Shown here in pieces: positions 28,084 through 37,619 of a stretch of DNA of 64,000 bases (within the stretch, counting starts at the first letter, position 1; every line of letters starts with the position of its first letter). Below the pieces are notes generated by a model. That model made no database searches, was not told the origin of the DNA, and saw nothing but the letters and a program-made list of their open reading frames with translations. The position numbers and the translations under genes are program-made. The stretch is from Metabacillus bambusae. Its GTDB lineage: Bacteria; Bacillota; Bacilli; Bacillales; Bacillaceae. The stretch spans positions 62,001-126,000 of the forward strand of contig NZ_JAGDEL010000019.1 of assembly GCF_017497975.1 (NCBI RefSeq). The letters run 5' to 3'.

Positions 28084-29415
28084 TTGTTTGAAGGTATGAA
28101 AAAGCATGCAAAAACAGTTATGTTAAGTACGTTAGTTGCTGGTACAACCCTTTCTTTTATGTCAGAAACAAATGCTAATGAGATGAAAACACAACCAACA
28201 TCCTACAGAACTGTAACAGAAATTGAAGATTGGGGAGCAGCTATTACGAAAGTAATTGTAGACCTAGGGAAGCCAGTACTAAAAGATGCTGTCTCAACAG
28301 ACACTTTTAAAGTACATGTAGCAAGGAGTGACAGCCGTTTATCTAATCCGTTTTTAGAGGAAGGTACTCGTAAGATCACGAATGCCTATGTAGCTAATAA
28401 AGATGGATCCAAAGCACTTAAAACAGGAAAGTACGTTGTGTTAGAAATGCAGATTGGCCCAAATATCTCCTTAGGTTCCGCTATTAACTATGATTGGGCA
28501 GGCTCAGGATATAATGACTGGAATGACAATACCTATACAATCACGCAACAAAAGGATATTGAAACTCCTGCGGGGACCCTTTCAGGATTAGTCGTGGACA
28601 CATTTAACGGTGGAGTAAGAGAACTCGTTGATGACTTTTCAACAGAAAAGGCTACATATGAGGATATCACATTAACTTACGCTGACTATACCCCAGTAAA
28701 AGATAAAGGCAAAAACCCATTAATCATTTGGTTACACGGAGCTGGTGAGGGTGGAACAGACCCTACGATCGCTATTTCTGGAAACAAAGCAACCAACTTT
28801 GCATCTAAGGAAATTCAATCATATTTTGATGGAGCATATGTGCTTGCTCCTCAAACACCGACCTTTTGGATGGATGGATTCACTGGCTTTGGTGATGGCA
28901 CATCAAAATATGAGGATGCTTTAATGTCCTTAATCAAGGACTATGTTGCCCAAAATAAAGATATTGATCAAGATAGAATTTACATTGGCGGAGATTCCAA
29001 CGGTGGGTATATGACAATGCTGATGATCCGTGATTATCCTGATTACTTTGCAGCAGCTTTTCCAACCTGTGAGGCCCTAATTGACACACTCATCACAGAT
29101 GAAGACATTGAAAACATGAAGAACCTACCAATTTGGTTTGTCCATGCTAAAACAGATAATGTGGTCCCGGCTGATCAATACGTTATTCCAACCTACAATC
29201 GCTTAGTCGAAGCCGGAGCAAGGAATGTTCACCTTTCTCTATTTGATAACGTAGTAGATACTTCAGGATTATACAAAAACGATGATGGCACCCCATACGA
29301 ATATAATGGGCATTGGTCATGGATTTATGTGTATAACAATGATGTGATGAAAACCATTGATGGTAAAGCAGTATCACTTATGGAATGGCTCGCTAATCAA
29401 ACTTTAAATAAGTGA
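28084..29415 (+). CDS. Secreted esterase/PHB-depolymerase-like alpha/beta hydrolase
   Basis: This exported hydrolase of about 443 residues begins at TTG 28084 (GGGGG eight bases upstream) and has a Sec signal ending near TNANE. An N-terminal domain of unknown type (about 40-195) leads into an alpha/beta fold (about 205-443). That fold has the oxyanion region LIIWLHGAGEGG, nucleophile motif GGDSNGG, the HAKTDNVVP segment for the acid, and a late His in YNGHWSW. Similar proteins remove acetyl or feruloyl groups from plant polysaccharide. With GH115 next door, side-chain ester removal is a reasonable guess. Confidence 0.8.
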   Translation: MFEGMKKHAKTVMLSTLVAGTTLSFMSETNANEMKTQPTSYRTVTEIEDWGAAITKVIVDLGKPVLKDAVSTDTFKVHVARSDSRLSNPFLEEGTRKITNAYVANKDGSKALKTGKYVVLEMQIGPNISLGSAINYDWAGSGYNDWNDNTYTITQQKDIETPAGTLSGLVVDTFNGGVRELVDDFSTEKATYEDITLTYADYTPVKDKGKNPLIIWLHGAGEGGTDPTIAISGNKATNFASKEIQSYFDGAYVLAPQTPTFWMDGFTGFGDGTSKYEDALMSLIKDYVAQNKDIDQDRIYIGGDSNGGYMTMLMIRDYPDYFAAAFPTCEALIDTLITDEDIENMKNLPIWFVHAKTDNVVPADQYVIPTYNRLVEAGARNVHLSLFDNVVDTSGLYKNDDGTPYEYNGHWSWIYVYNNDVMKTIDGKAVSLMEWLANQTLNK

Positions 29416-29520
29416 GAATGTAGATAGATCAGTAGTTTCATAATTAAGCTTCAGTTATTTAATTAGGTTATACTAATTATTTTATTACAGAGTCCTATCT
29501 GCTAACATAAAATCGAGCTT

Positions 29521-29547
29521 AGGCACATCGCATATTGAGATGTGCCT
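29521..29547 (+). terminator. Hairpin after the esterase gene
   Basis: AGGCACATC pairs with GATGTGCCT around a 9-base loop, about 105 bases past the stop. Only a modest T run follows. Confidence 0.55.
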
Positions 29548-29649
29548 GATTCCTTGTTTGGATAATTGAAATATTAATCTGTCCATGTATTGTACTTAGA
29601 TATGTAAACTTAATATGGAGGAAATGATGAAGAGGAAATGATGAAATAA

Positions 29650-29802
29650 TTAAATCCTACACCTATAAATCAGATCGCCCACGAAATAGGCTACGGAAAC
29701 TTAAGTTTTTTCTATAAAAAGTTTCATGAGTATTTTGGCATTAAGCTTAATGAGTATATAGAAAACGATCACAGGATGGGGAGTCAAATGGTAGGGAATT
29801 AA
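29650..29802 (+). pseudogene. C-terminal fragment of an AraC-type regulator
   Basis: The frame reads PINQIAHEIGYGNLSFFYKK, then FHEYFGIKLNEYIE and later TAA, with in-frame stops just upstream. This is the second helix-turn-helix of an AraC protein (compare FKKQRGLSPSQYRR in the regulator at 4554-6110). The rest is missing. No intact regulator stands directly upstream, so a whole gene decayed here. Confidence 0.75.
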
Positions 29803-29878
29803 TCGAGGTTAACTCAATAAGTTGAAGGGAATACATAAATAGTAAAATGAGAGGCTAATGAGATTTTCACGACTAAAA

Positions 29879-30415
29879 TTAATGAATCAACGTACCAACA
29901 ACACCAGCACCCAAAATTACTACAACAGGATGAACTCGAAAATATAATAAAGAAGTCAATGATATACCGAAGATGAATAGTAGACTAATCATATCCCAGG
30001 AGATTGTGGTTGAGATTACACCATTTGAGATGGCAAACTGAATCGCTGCATAGATAATTAGGCTAGTTACAATAGGTCGTAATCCATAAAAAGCAGATTT
30101 TACAAGTTTGTTAGTATGCAATTTATAGAAAAATAGGGCAATAACTAAAATAAGGATTAAGGATGGTAAACTCATAGCAATAGAAGAGATAATAGCTCCT
30201 GGTAATCCTGCAACCTTATACCCTACTATTGTTGCACTATTAGAAGCAATAGATCCTGGGGTCATGCCCGCTAAGGCAACCGCATCTGTAAAATCAGTTG
30301 TTGTGATCCAGCCCTTACTTGTTACCGCCCTTTCTATTACAGGAAGCATGGCATAGCCTCCACCAAATGATACAGTCCCGATGATAAAAAATAGAACAAA
30401 TAATTGTAATAGCAT
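29879..30415 (-). CDS. Short CHR-family transporter (chromate transporter), subunit 2
   Basis: This 178-residue membrane protein is one half of a split chromate ion transporter (CHR) pair. It carries the family start FGGGYAMLPVIERAV (about 18-32) and the GMTPGSIASNSATIVGY motif (about 50-66), with about six hydrophobic segments. AAGGAGG precedes the ATG; the upstream half ends 12 bases earlier. Short CHR proteins work as heteropairs. Chromate is a sulfate analogue, and the sulfatases around suggest sulfate or a related oxyanion as the natural substrate (inference). Confidence 0.9.
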   Translation of the reverse strand: MLLQLFVLFFIIGTVSFGGGYAMLPVIERAVTSKGWITTTDFTDAVALAGMTPGSIASNSATIVGYKVAGLPGAIISSIAMSLPSLILILVIALFFYKLHTNKLVKSAFYGLRPIVTSLIIYAAIQFAISNGVISTTISWDMISLLFIFGISLTSLLYFRVHPVVVILGAGVVGTLIH

Positions 30416-30427
30416 GACAAATCCTCC

Positions 30428-31063
30428 TTACATTCCTACCTGTTGGTTAACCGAGTCCGTCTTATTCTTAATCTCTTTTTCTTCATCATTTTTTTCAAAC
30501 CTTACAATCATACCTAATTTTTCTTTGATTTTAATAATCAGAATTCCTAATAAAGCACCTAAAAAGATCACGAAAATTGGATGCCAGTGAAAAATCAACA
30601 TAGCTAAAACCATACTAAGTGCTAATGTAAACGTTGCCTTATCCAATAACGATGTCCTGGCGATTTTTATCCCCGCGTACACAATTAAGGCGACAGTTGC
30701 AGCTCGAATACCAAAAAATGCTGATTCAACATATGGATTTTCCTGAAAGCTAGAGAGCAACCCACAAAGCACAAGTACAATAATAAAGGTTGGAAGTAAA
30801 GTTCCTAACGTTGCAGCAATAGCTCCTCTTATACCAGCAATTCGGTGACCGATAAAAGTTGCTGCATTTACTGCTATTGCACCTGGTATTGTCCCTGCAA
30901 TGGCAAACACATCTGTAAGATCCTCACTTTTTACCCAATTCTTTTTATGAACAACTTCTTTTTCAATTAAAGGAATCATGGCATAGCCACCACCAAAAGT
31001 AACAGGTCCGATCTTGAAAAAAGACCAAAAAAGTTGAAAGACTTTTTTCCATTCTTCCTTCAT
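30428..31063 (-). CDS. Short CHR-family transporter (chromate transporter), subunit 1
   Basis: This 211-residue first half of the CHR pair has the motif FGGGYAMIPLIEKEVV (about 23-38) and AIAGTIPGAIAVNAATF (about 48-64). Four to six helices are followed by a charged C-terminal tail with a KNDEEKEIKNK stretch. AAGGAG precedes the ATG. The upstream region holds a 70-bp sequence shared with the other CHR pair at 47.4-48.5 kb, including a TATAAC-N5-GTTATA dyad, although no lysR gene lies beside this copy. Confidence 0.9.
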   Translation of the reverse strand: MKEEWKKVFQLFWSFFKIGPVTFGGGYAMIPLIEKEVVHKKNWVKSEDLTDVFAIAGTIPGAIAVNAATFIGHRIAGIRGAIAATLGTLLPTFIIVLVLCGLLSSFQENPYVESAFFGIRAATVALIVYAGIKIARTSLLDKATFTLALSMVLAMLIFHWHPIFVIFLGALLGILIIKIKEKLGMIVRFEKNDEEKEIKNKTDSVNQQVGM

Positions 31064-31131
31064 ATATACTCCTTCTTCCTCATTTTTATTTTATTAGTAT
31101 ATTGTTTTCTTAGTGGATTCATTTTATCTAC

Positions 31132-31201
31132 TACTACGATATCACGGTTGATAGCAAAGGTAAATTGCAACAAATGCATAGGATATAACAGGTGGTTATA
31201 C
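31132..31201. promoter_or_regulatory. CHR control region, copy 1 (LysR-type site)
   Basis: This 70-base segment is nearly the same, with no net length change, as 48603-48672 upstream of the second CHR pair. It starts TACTACGATATCA, contains ATTGCAACAAATGCATAGG, and ends in the dyad TATAAC-N5-GTTATA at 31184-31200. It is a probable binding site for the LysR protein encoded at 48761. Confidence 0.75.
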
Positions 31202-31255
31202 GTAACTAAGCATACCTGACAAGTGGGTTATAGAACATCAACTCTCAGAATATAA

Positions 31256-31294
31256 AAAAGCTCCAACCTTTTCATTAAAAAGACTGGAGCTTTT
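31256..31294 (-). terminator. Terminator of the GH3 gene at 31361
   Basis: AAAAGCTCCA pairs with TGGAGCTTTT across an AT-rich loop, with T runs on both sides. It is 67 bases beyond the stop codon. Confidence 0.75.
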
Positions 31295-31360
31295 AAGACA
31301 GTAAACTACTAGATAATTTTTACTTTAAAATAATAATGTGTGAAAGTATCTCCTAATTGC

Positions 31361-33592
31361 TTAATTATTTTTTTTATAGAATCTAGTACGTTCATCTGAG
31401 ATAACACCTTTCCAGTTCAAACCAAATGCAAAGTCATAAACATTTCCTTCTAAATCCTTATAACATTCCATATCATGAGGTACGTCTTCACATTGCTTCT
31501 CCACTGTTTTCATATGTGCAGGCATTTGCATTGGTAACAGTCCTAAAGGTTCTACCTCTCCTGTTATAATTTCTAAAAGTGCTTGGTCCTGTACTCCAAA
31601 GTTCACTAGAAGTCCATCAATTTCGCTTTCAAACTCAGAAACTATGGCTGGGTTTGATAAGAGCATTGAAACAATGACCGGTTTACCTTTCATCGCTTCT
31701 TTTGTTTTTAAGACTAAATCCAAATCTGCTTCATTCCTAGTTTCAACAGAGTTCCCTTTATACGAACGATTAGACACCTCACGTTGGTCACCTGCAATGC
31801 TATTTTCACGTGCATCTAGAGCTGTGTATGGACGATATTGAAGGCTAATCGGCACATATCCACTTCCTCCATTTTCACGATCTTCTCTACTGTATCCCCC
31901 TCCGGAATCAGGTCCGTAAATACAAACTAAAGCGAAATCTGCTTTTTCTGGATCATCTGTTATATTTACATACTTGTTAACCACATCTAGATTGATCGGG
32001 TAATCAGTTTTAGCAGGAATTTTATTTCCAAACCAATCGACTTGTTCAGGATAATAACGTTTAGGTATATATACAGTTTTTCCTTTTTGTAGAGGTAAAA
32101 CCTGCCCCTTATTTTTCAGCATTACAATTGATTGTAATTGAACCTTATATCCTTCCTCCATGAACTCAGGATTACCTACTATTTTCGTACTTTCCTCTGC
32201 TTCAAGATATGGATTTTCAAAAAGTCCAGTACGAAAAATATTTTTCAGCAATTTTACAGCTGATTGCTCAAAGCGTTGACGCATAAATGCTTCCCCATGC
32301 TCTTGAACTCCCATTTCATACGCTTCTAAAACAGGTCCAACTTCATTATTACCTCCGAATTGATCAACACCAGCCATGATTAGCTTATAATGGCGTTCAG
32401 CCACTGAAAGATGCTCTACTCCCCAAGGTTTACCAGCAAACAAATCAACGTTTTCTGGTTCATCAGCGGTAATAAGCCAATCGGTACAGACGACCCCATC
32501 ATATTCATATTTATTACGCAACAAATCTTGGATTAGATAGGAATTGTAGGAATTACCCACATTTTCTCCATTTACCTCATCTTGTTTAAATGAAATGGTG
32601 TAATATGGCATAACAGCAGAGGCAGCTTTCGTTTTTCCCTTTAATTTAAAAGCTCCATCAATAAATGGAGTTAAGTGCTCATCAAAATTATTTCCCGGGT
32701 ACACTGCGTATTTGCCGAACCCCCAGTGTGCATCACGACCAGCTTCACCAGACCCACCGCCAGGCCAGTGTTTAACCATCGTGTTAACACTGTCATAACC
32801 CCATCCTTCAGAAATTTCACTATCACCCTCAGATGTTTGAAAACCGTCGATGTATGCTCTGCCTAAATCTGTGGATAATTTTGAGTCTTCTCCAAATGTT
32901 CCATTAAACCTGTACCACCTTGGATCAGTGGCTATGTCTACTTGAGGTGATAATGCTGTTGTAATACCAAGTGCACGATATTCTTTAGCTGCAATTTCAC
33001 CAAATTTCTGTACGAGTGTTGGATTAAAGGTAGCTGCCAGGCCAAGGCTCTCAGGCCACATTGAAATCTTTCCTCCTGCACCTTCATTAAATTCTTTACT
33101 AGAATCGCTACCATGACGAGGATCAGAGCTGTTGTTAGCCGGAATCCCCATTCCAACTCCTTCAACTATAGCTTGAACTTCGTTATTCCATCTGGCTGCA
33201 ACTTCCGGAGATTCAACTGTTGTGATGAGAACATGACGTAGATGGTCGTTTGTTAAAAACTCCTTTTGTTGATCTGAAAGCTCCCAGGGTTTTACCCCAC
33301 TCTCATCAAATGATTTACCATTATATGTACTTGCGAAGAAGCCTCTTGTTGCTGCAGGAATGGATTGATGACGGCTATATAACATTAATCCAGCAATTTG
33401 TTCAATTGTCATCTTTGATGCAAGATCTTTTGCTCGTTCTTCCACAGATAAACGCCAATCCTTATATGGCTCAAGGTTCCCACTTTTATTTAAATCCTTA
33501 AAAAATAGGCCATCCTCTTCTAGTATCTTTATACCTGATTGAGTGGAGTAGCCTAATTTCGGACCTTTTTTATTTGTAATATATTTTATCAT
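31361..33592 (-). CDS. Glycoside hydrolase family 3 enzyme (exo-glucosidase type)
   Basis: This 743-residue GH3 enzyme removes terminal beta-linked sugars. Visible marks are the substrate-binding motif TMVKHWPGGGSGEAGRDAHW (about 267-286 from the chosen start) and the nucleophile Asp in GVVCTDW. A C-terminal (alpha/beta)6 domain follows. The ATG at 33592 has AGAGGA eight bases upstream; the in-frame start at 33700 would add a hydrophobic extension without a ribosome site. No signal peptide remains, so it acts on imported oligosaccharides. The C-terminal half is shorter than in the neighbouring GH3, without an Fn3-like domain. Confidence 0.9.
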   Translation of the reverse strand: MIKYITNKKGPKLGYSTQSGIKILEEDGLFFKDLNKSGNLEPYKDWRLSVEERAKDLASKMTIEQIAGLMLYSRHQSIPAATRGFFASTYNGKSFDESGVKPWELSDQQKEFLTNDHLRHVLITTVESPEVAARWNNEVQAIVEGVGMGIPANNSSDPRHGSDSSKEFNEGAGGKISMWPESLGLAATFNPTLVQKFGEIAAKEYRALGITTALSPQVDIATDPRWYRFNGTFGEDSKLSTDLGRAYIDGFQTSEGDSEISEGWGYDSVNTMVKHWPGGGSGEAGRDAHWGFGKYAVYPGNNFDEHLTPFIDGAFKLKGKTKAASAVMPYYTISFKQDEVNGENVGNSYNSYLIQDLLRNKYEYDGVVCTDWLITADEPENVDLFAGKPWGVEHLSVAERHYKLIMAGVDQFGGNNEVGPVLEAYEMGVQEHGEAFMRQRFEQSAVKLLKNIFRTGLFENPYLEAEESTKIVGNPEFMEEGYKVQLQSIVMLKNKGQVLPLQKGKTVYIPKRYYPEQVDWFGNKIPAKTDYPINLDVVNKYVNITDDPEKADFALVCIYGPDSGGGYSREDRENGGSGYVPISLQYRPYTALDARENSIAGDQREVSNRSYKGNSVETRNEADLDLVLKTKEAMKGKPVIVSMLLSNPAIVSEFESEIDGLLVNFGVQDQALLEIITGEVEPLGLLPMQMPAHMKTVEKQCEDVPHDMECYKDLEGNVYDFAFGLNWKGVISDERTRFYKKNN

Positions 33593-33698
33593 GACAATTA
33601 TCCTCTCTATAAAAAAATAAACAACTACAGCCAAAAAAGTATATTTCTCCCTCATAAGTACTTTCATAATATGAATAGAATAATGAATCATTAGAAAC

Positions 33699-33732
33699 AT
33701 GGATTGACTCTAATTAACGTGAGTCAATCCAT
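33699..33732 (-). terminator. Hairpin between the two GH3 genes
   Basis: ATGGATTGACTC pairs with GAGTCAATCCAT. It lies directly after the stop of the GH3 gene at 33740 and before the second GH3 gene. Confidence 0.65.
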
Positions 33733-33739
33733 ATTTATC

Positions 33740-36040
33740 TTAGCTCACAACCGTTTTTTTCTGAACGTCATTTAATTGTTGAATCATATCCTGTAGCTTT
33801 TCTTCTGTAAAGTTACCGTCACTAAAGTTTGATAGAGCTCGCAATGGCATATATTTCATCATTGCAGCCATCATTTCAGAAAATTCTCCTTCATCTTCAG
33901 CCGCAGCTGCAAATGGGCTTCCTTCTTGTGCTTTGACTAGTAGTTCTTTCGCAAGTGGTGCTAAATTAGGGTTTGCAAGTAGGTCGCCTACTGTTGTATT
34001 ACGATGAACCTGTAATGGAAGGTCTACCGTAGATTCAACTTGAACTTTTTCTATTAAAGCAATATCTTTAGAATTCTTCCCTACCAACAGTTCAAATTCT
34101 CCACTTTCTACATGCCAATCTTTTAATTCTGTATTGTAATAAGCAAATGAACGCTTATCTAAAGTAAACATAACTGTTTTTTCCTCACCAGGCTGAAGTT
34201 CAACTTTTTCAAACCCTTTTAATTCCTTTTCAGGTCTGCTTATGCCACTTTCTACATCTTTTACATAAAGCTGAACAACTTCTTTACCAGCAACATCTCC
34301 TGTATTTTTCACATCCACTGTAACAGTGAGTGTATCTGTATCTTTTATATCTGTTGAACTTACTGATAGATTGCTATATTCAAACGTTGTATAGCTTAAT
34401 CCATATCCAAATGGGAATAATGGCTCTACATTTTTTGTATCATAATAACGGTAGCCTACGAAAATACCTTCACGGTACTCCACTTTGTCCCCATCTCCTG
34501 GGAAGAACAGGTAAGAAGGATTGTCACTTAATTGCTTAGGAAATGTTTCAGCAAGCTTACCACTTGGGTTTGCATCACCAAATAGGATATCCGCAATCGC
34601 CCCACCAAGTGCTTGACCTCCAAGATAGCCCTCAAGTAGTCCTTTTACTTTGTCTAACCAAGGCATTTCAATTGGGGATCCATTACTTAGAACAACTACG
34701 ATGTTTGAATTCACTTCAGCAACAGCTTCAATAAGACGTTTTTGATTTTCAGGAATGTGTAAGTGTACACGGTCATATCCTTCAGATTCATAGCGATCTG
34801 GTAAGCCCGCAAACAAAATAACTGTATCTGCTTGTGAAGCCACTACTTTTGCCTCTTCAATTAATGCTTCATCGATTGCATCTTTATCACGATAGTAGCC
34901 TTGAGCATAAGAAACATTTGCTGTTGACCCAGCTGTTTTCTCGATTTCCTCAACAATATTTTCTAGCTTTGTTGGTTTAATATGAGAGCTTCCTCCACCT
35001 TGATATCTTGGTGCCTTTGCAAATTCACCGATTACAGCAATATTCCCTGACTTTTTAAGCGGAAGGATGCTATCTTCATTCTTTAATAGCACCATGCTTT
35101 CTCTAGCTGTTTCTCTAGCAAGCTGATGATGCGCTTCTTTATCATATGTTGCATTTTCTTTCTTTTCTTCAACTGCTTTAAAAATGATCCGTAAAATACG
35201 CTCAACAGCAGCATCAAGCTTCTCTTCAGATAATGTACCATTTTGAACCGCTTCGATAACCTTATTCTCCCCGATCCCTTTTGATGCCGGCATTTCGAGT
35301 TCTAGACCATTCGCAAGAGCAACATCACGTTCATTTACTGCTCCCCAGTCTGAAACAACAAATCCTTCAAAGCCCCATTCTTCTTTTAAGATTTCATTTA
35401 GTAGATAGTTATTTTCAGAGGCAAACTCTCCGTTAACTTTATTGTAAGAACACATGACTGTCCATGGCTGTGATTGCTTAACCGCTCCTTCAAAGCTAGC
35501 TAAGTAAATTTCTCGGAATGTTCTTTCATCAACGATTGCATCCGTTGACATTCTACGGTGCTCCTGGTTATTCGCTGCAAAGTGCTTTAACGATGTTCCA
35601 ACTCCTTGACTTTGCACACCTTTAATATGATTAGCTGCCATTTCTGATGAAAGATAAGGATCTTCAGAGAAATACTCAAAGTTACGTCCACATAAAGGAG
35701 AACGTTTAATATTTGCACCAGGTCCAAGGAGAACCGCAACATCCTCTGCTTGGCATTCTTCCCCTAAAGCTACACCAACTTTCTGAATTAGATTGCGATC
35801 CCATGAGCTAGCCATTCCTGCAGCTGACGGAAAGCATGTTGCAGGTACACTATCAAATAATCCTAAATGATCTGCTCCCATTTTTTGTTTCCGCAATCCG
35901 TGTGGACCGTCTGTAACCATAATAGATGGAATACCTAAACGTTCAATTCCTTTTAAATTCCAAAAGTCCTTTCCTGAACATAGGCCCGCTTTTTCTTCTA
36001 ATGTCATTTGTGATAGTAGAGCTTTAATATCTTTCGTCAT
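33740..36040 (-). CDS. Glycoside hydrolase family 3 beta-glucosidase/xylosidase
   Basis: This 766-residue GH3 enzyme shows the order N-terminal barrel (about 1-280), (alpha/beta)6 sandwich (about 310-530) and an Fn3-like domain (about 565-650), plus a 90-residue Ala/Glu/Met-rich tail. The motifs are [10 protein letters not shown] near the start, [14 protein letters not shown], and nucleophile [11 protein letters not shown] chose the ATG at 36040, about seven bases after GGAGG, over the in-frame ATG at 36064. No export signal is present. It is probably a cytosolic beta-glucosidase or beta-xylosidase. The AraC gene is divergent from it. Confidence 0.92.
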   Translation of the reverse strand: MTKDIKALLSQMTLEEKAGLCSGKDFWNLKGIERLGIPSIMVTDGPHGLRKQKMGADHLGLFDSVPATCFPSAAGMASSWDRNLIQKVGVALGEECQAEDVAVLLGPGANIKRSPLCGRNFEYFSEDPYLSSEMAANHIKGVQSQGVGTSLKHFAANNQEHRRMSTDAIVDERTFREIYLASFEGAVKQSQPWTVMCSYNKVNGEFASENNYLLNEILKEEWGFEGFVVSDWGAVNERDVALANGLELEMPASKGIGENKVIEAVQNGTLSEEKLDAAVERILRIIFKAVEEKKENATYDKEAHHQLARETARESMVLLKNEDSILPLKKSGNIAVIGEFAKAPRYQGGGSSHIKPTKLENIVEEIEKTAGSTANVSYAQGYYRDKDAIDEALIEEAKVVASQADTVILFAGLPDRYESEGYDRVHLHIPENQKRLIEAVAEVNSNIVVVLSNGSPIEMPWLDKVKGLLEGYLGGQALGGAIADILFGDANPSGKLAETFPKQLSDNPSYLFFPGDGDKVEYREGIFVGYRYYDTKNVEPLFPFGYGLSYTTFEYSNLSVSSTDIKDTDTLTVTVDVKNTGDVAGKEVVQLYVKDVESGISRPEKELKGFEKVELQPGEEKTVMFTLDKRSFAYYNTELKDWHVESGEFELLVGKNSKDIALIEKVQVESTVDLPLQVHRNTTVGDLLANPNLAPLAKELLVKAQEGSPFAAAAEDEGEFSEMMAAMMKYMPLRALSNFSDGNFTEEKLQDMIQQLNDVQKKTVVS

Positions 36041-36067
36041 CATAATCCCTCCATGAAAATTCATATA

Positions 36068-36081
36068 AGTAACCGCTTTCT
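36068..36081 (-). promoter_or_regulatory. Weak cre-like site upstream of the GH3 gene
   Basis: On the minus strand it reads AGAAAGCGGTTACT, 12 of 14 consensus positions, within 40 bases of the GH3 start. Confidence 0.35.
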
Positions 36082-36205
36082 ATACTGATTATTATAAATA
36101 ATGCTCACACTTTACTTTGGTATTATTTTAATTTTCTTGGCTATATTTTAATATTATTTATTCAATGTGTTATGATTTTAATATTAATGGAAGGAGGCTG
36201 CTATA

Positions 36206-37435
36206 ATGCTTCAGAATTTACCGTATATTTGTAAACTAATTTATGAATCTTTTAACATTCCTGTTATTTACATAAATGAACAAGATGCATTGGAGTTAGA
36301 ATTCGGTTTTCACAAAATCGACCATCTATTTACATCCCAACAAGAAATGTTGGAGCCATTTTACTTAAACAAAGATCTTTTCCCCTTCCCATTATTCGTC
36401 ACAACGGAATACTATGAAAATTATTTTTTGATTCAAGTGAGAGATCATAATCAATACAAAGGGACAATGATCGTCGGCCCTACTCTTCCTTCTGAACTTA
36501 GCAATGAAAGACTAGGTGCACTGATGAATGATTTGCCTGTCCAAAAGGATCTAGGTGAGAAACTCGTCCATTATTATGAATTACTTCCTCGCATATCAAA
36601 TATGAAATTGATTAACCTCAGCATGCAGCTGTATTATATGCTCTATCAAAAAACACTTGATCCGGCAGATATCATTCTTAAAAATATAGAAGTAGGGGAA
36701 CACCTATTACCTAATGAGGATCCACATGTGACAATTTCACAAAAACGTGAAAAATTGTCGTTTCACCATGATTTTATGTATGAGAAAAGGATATTTCAAT
36801 ATATAAAGGAAGGGAGGAAGGATGAATTTTTAAAAGTATATAAGTTAAGTCCTGAAAAAGGAGAGCTAGGGGTATTATCTAAAAAAAGTCAGGTACGCAA
36901 TCGTAAAAACCTCGCCATCACTGCAATTACTCTAGCTACACGTGCAGCTATGGAAGGTGGACTCCATCATGAAATCGCCTATACACTTAGTGACTTGTAT
37001 ATTCAAAACCTAGAGGAATTAACGGATATTAAAACAGTTGATGCCTTTATGGAACAAGCCTTAAGCGATTTTGCTGATCGAGTACGGAAACATAAACAAC
37101 AAAGATATTCTAAACCAATTAACATGTGTTTAAACTATATCTATACAAACCTTTACGAAGACCTAACCCTTACAAGTCTGGCTAACCTTGTAGACATGCA
37201 TCCCAATTATTTATCATCTCTCTTTAAAAAAGAAGTAGGAATTTCAATAGCTGAATATATTCACCAAACAAAAATAGAAGAAGCCAAGTCGTTGTTGACA
37301 TTTACTGACTATTCATTATTAAAAATTTCAACCATGTTAAACTTTCATGACCAAAGTTATTTTACTAAGGTGTTTAAAAAATATACAGGTGTTACGCCGA
37401 AGAAGTATAAAGATAATAACTATGTGGGTGATTAG
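36206..37435 (+). CDS. AraC-family regulator with large N-terminal sensor region
   Basis: This 409-residue regulator has an N-terminal region of about 290 residues with the segment IVGPTLPSELSNERLG, followed by an AraC domain (about 305-405; LTLTSLANLVDMHPNYLSSL and ending GVTPKKYKD). AAGGAGG precedes the ATG. It is a full-length paralogue of the regulator at 45960-47204 (shared RNRKNLAITAITLATRAAMEGG versus RSQKNLSICGITIATRAAIEGG). It is divergent from the GH3 genes and probably controls them. The sensor domain resembles those of AraC regulators from Gram-positive glycan loci; its ligand is unknown. Confidence 0.88.
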   Translation: MLQNLPYICKLIYESFNIPVIYINEQDALELEFGFHKIDHLFTSQQEMLEPFYLNKDLFPFPLFVTTEYYENYFLIQVRDHNQYKGTMIVGPTLPSELSNERLGALMNDLPVQKDLGEKLVHYYELLPRISNMKLINLSMQLYYMLYQKTLDPADIILKNIEVGEHLLPNEDPHVTISQKREKLSFHHDFMYEKRIFQYIKEGRKDEFLKVYKLSPEKGELGVLSKKSQVRNRKNLAITAITLATRAAMEGGLHHEIAYTLSDLYIQNLEELTDIKTVDAFMEQALSDFADRVRKHKQQRYSKPINMCLNYIYTNLYEDLTLTSLANLVDMHPNYLSSLFKKEVGISIAEYIHQTKIEEAKSLLTFTDYSLLKISTMLNFHDQSYFTKVFKKYTGVTPKKYKDNNYVGD

Positions 37436-37512
37436 AATAGGAATACTTATTTGGGGAACAATGCCTGATACCCATTGATTGAGTATTTTAGTTTATTTTC
37501 ATTTCTATATAA

Positions 37513-37552
37513 AAAAGAGGATACCGAAAGCTATATTTTCGGTACCCTCTTT
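37513..37552. terminator. Bidirectional terminator between the AraC gene and the sulfatase
   Basis: AAAGAGGATACCGAAA pairs with TTTTCGGTACCCTCTTT (one mismatch), with A and T runs at the two sides. It serves the converging genes. Confidence 0.8.
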
Positions 37553-37619
37553 GTATTAGACATTCGATTGTCATTATTAATCGAGCGGTTCATCTACTTT
37601 GTTAATAGACTATAACTAT

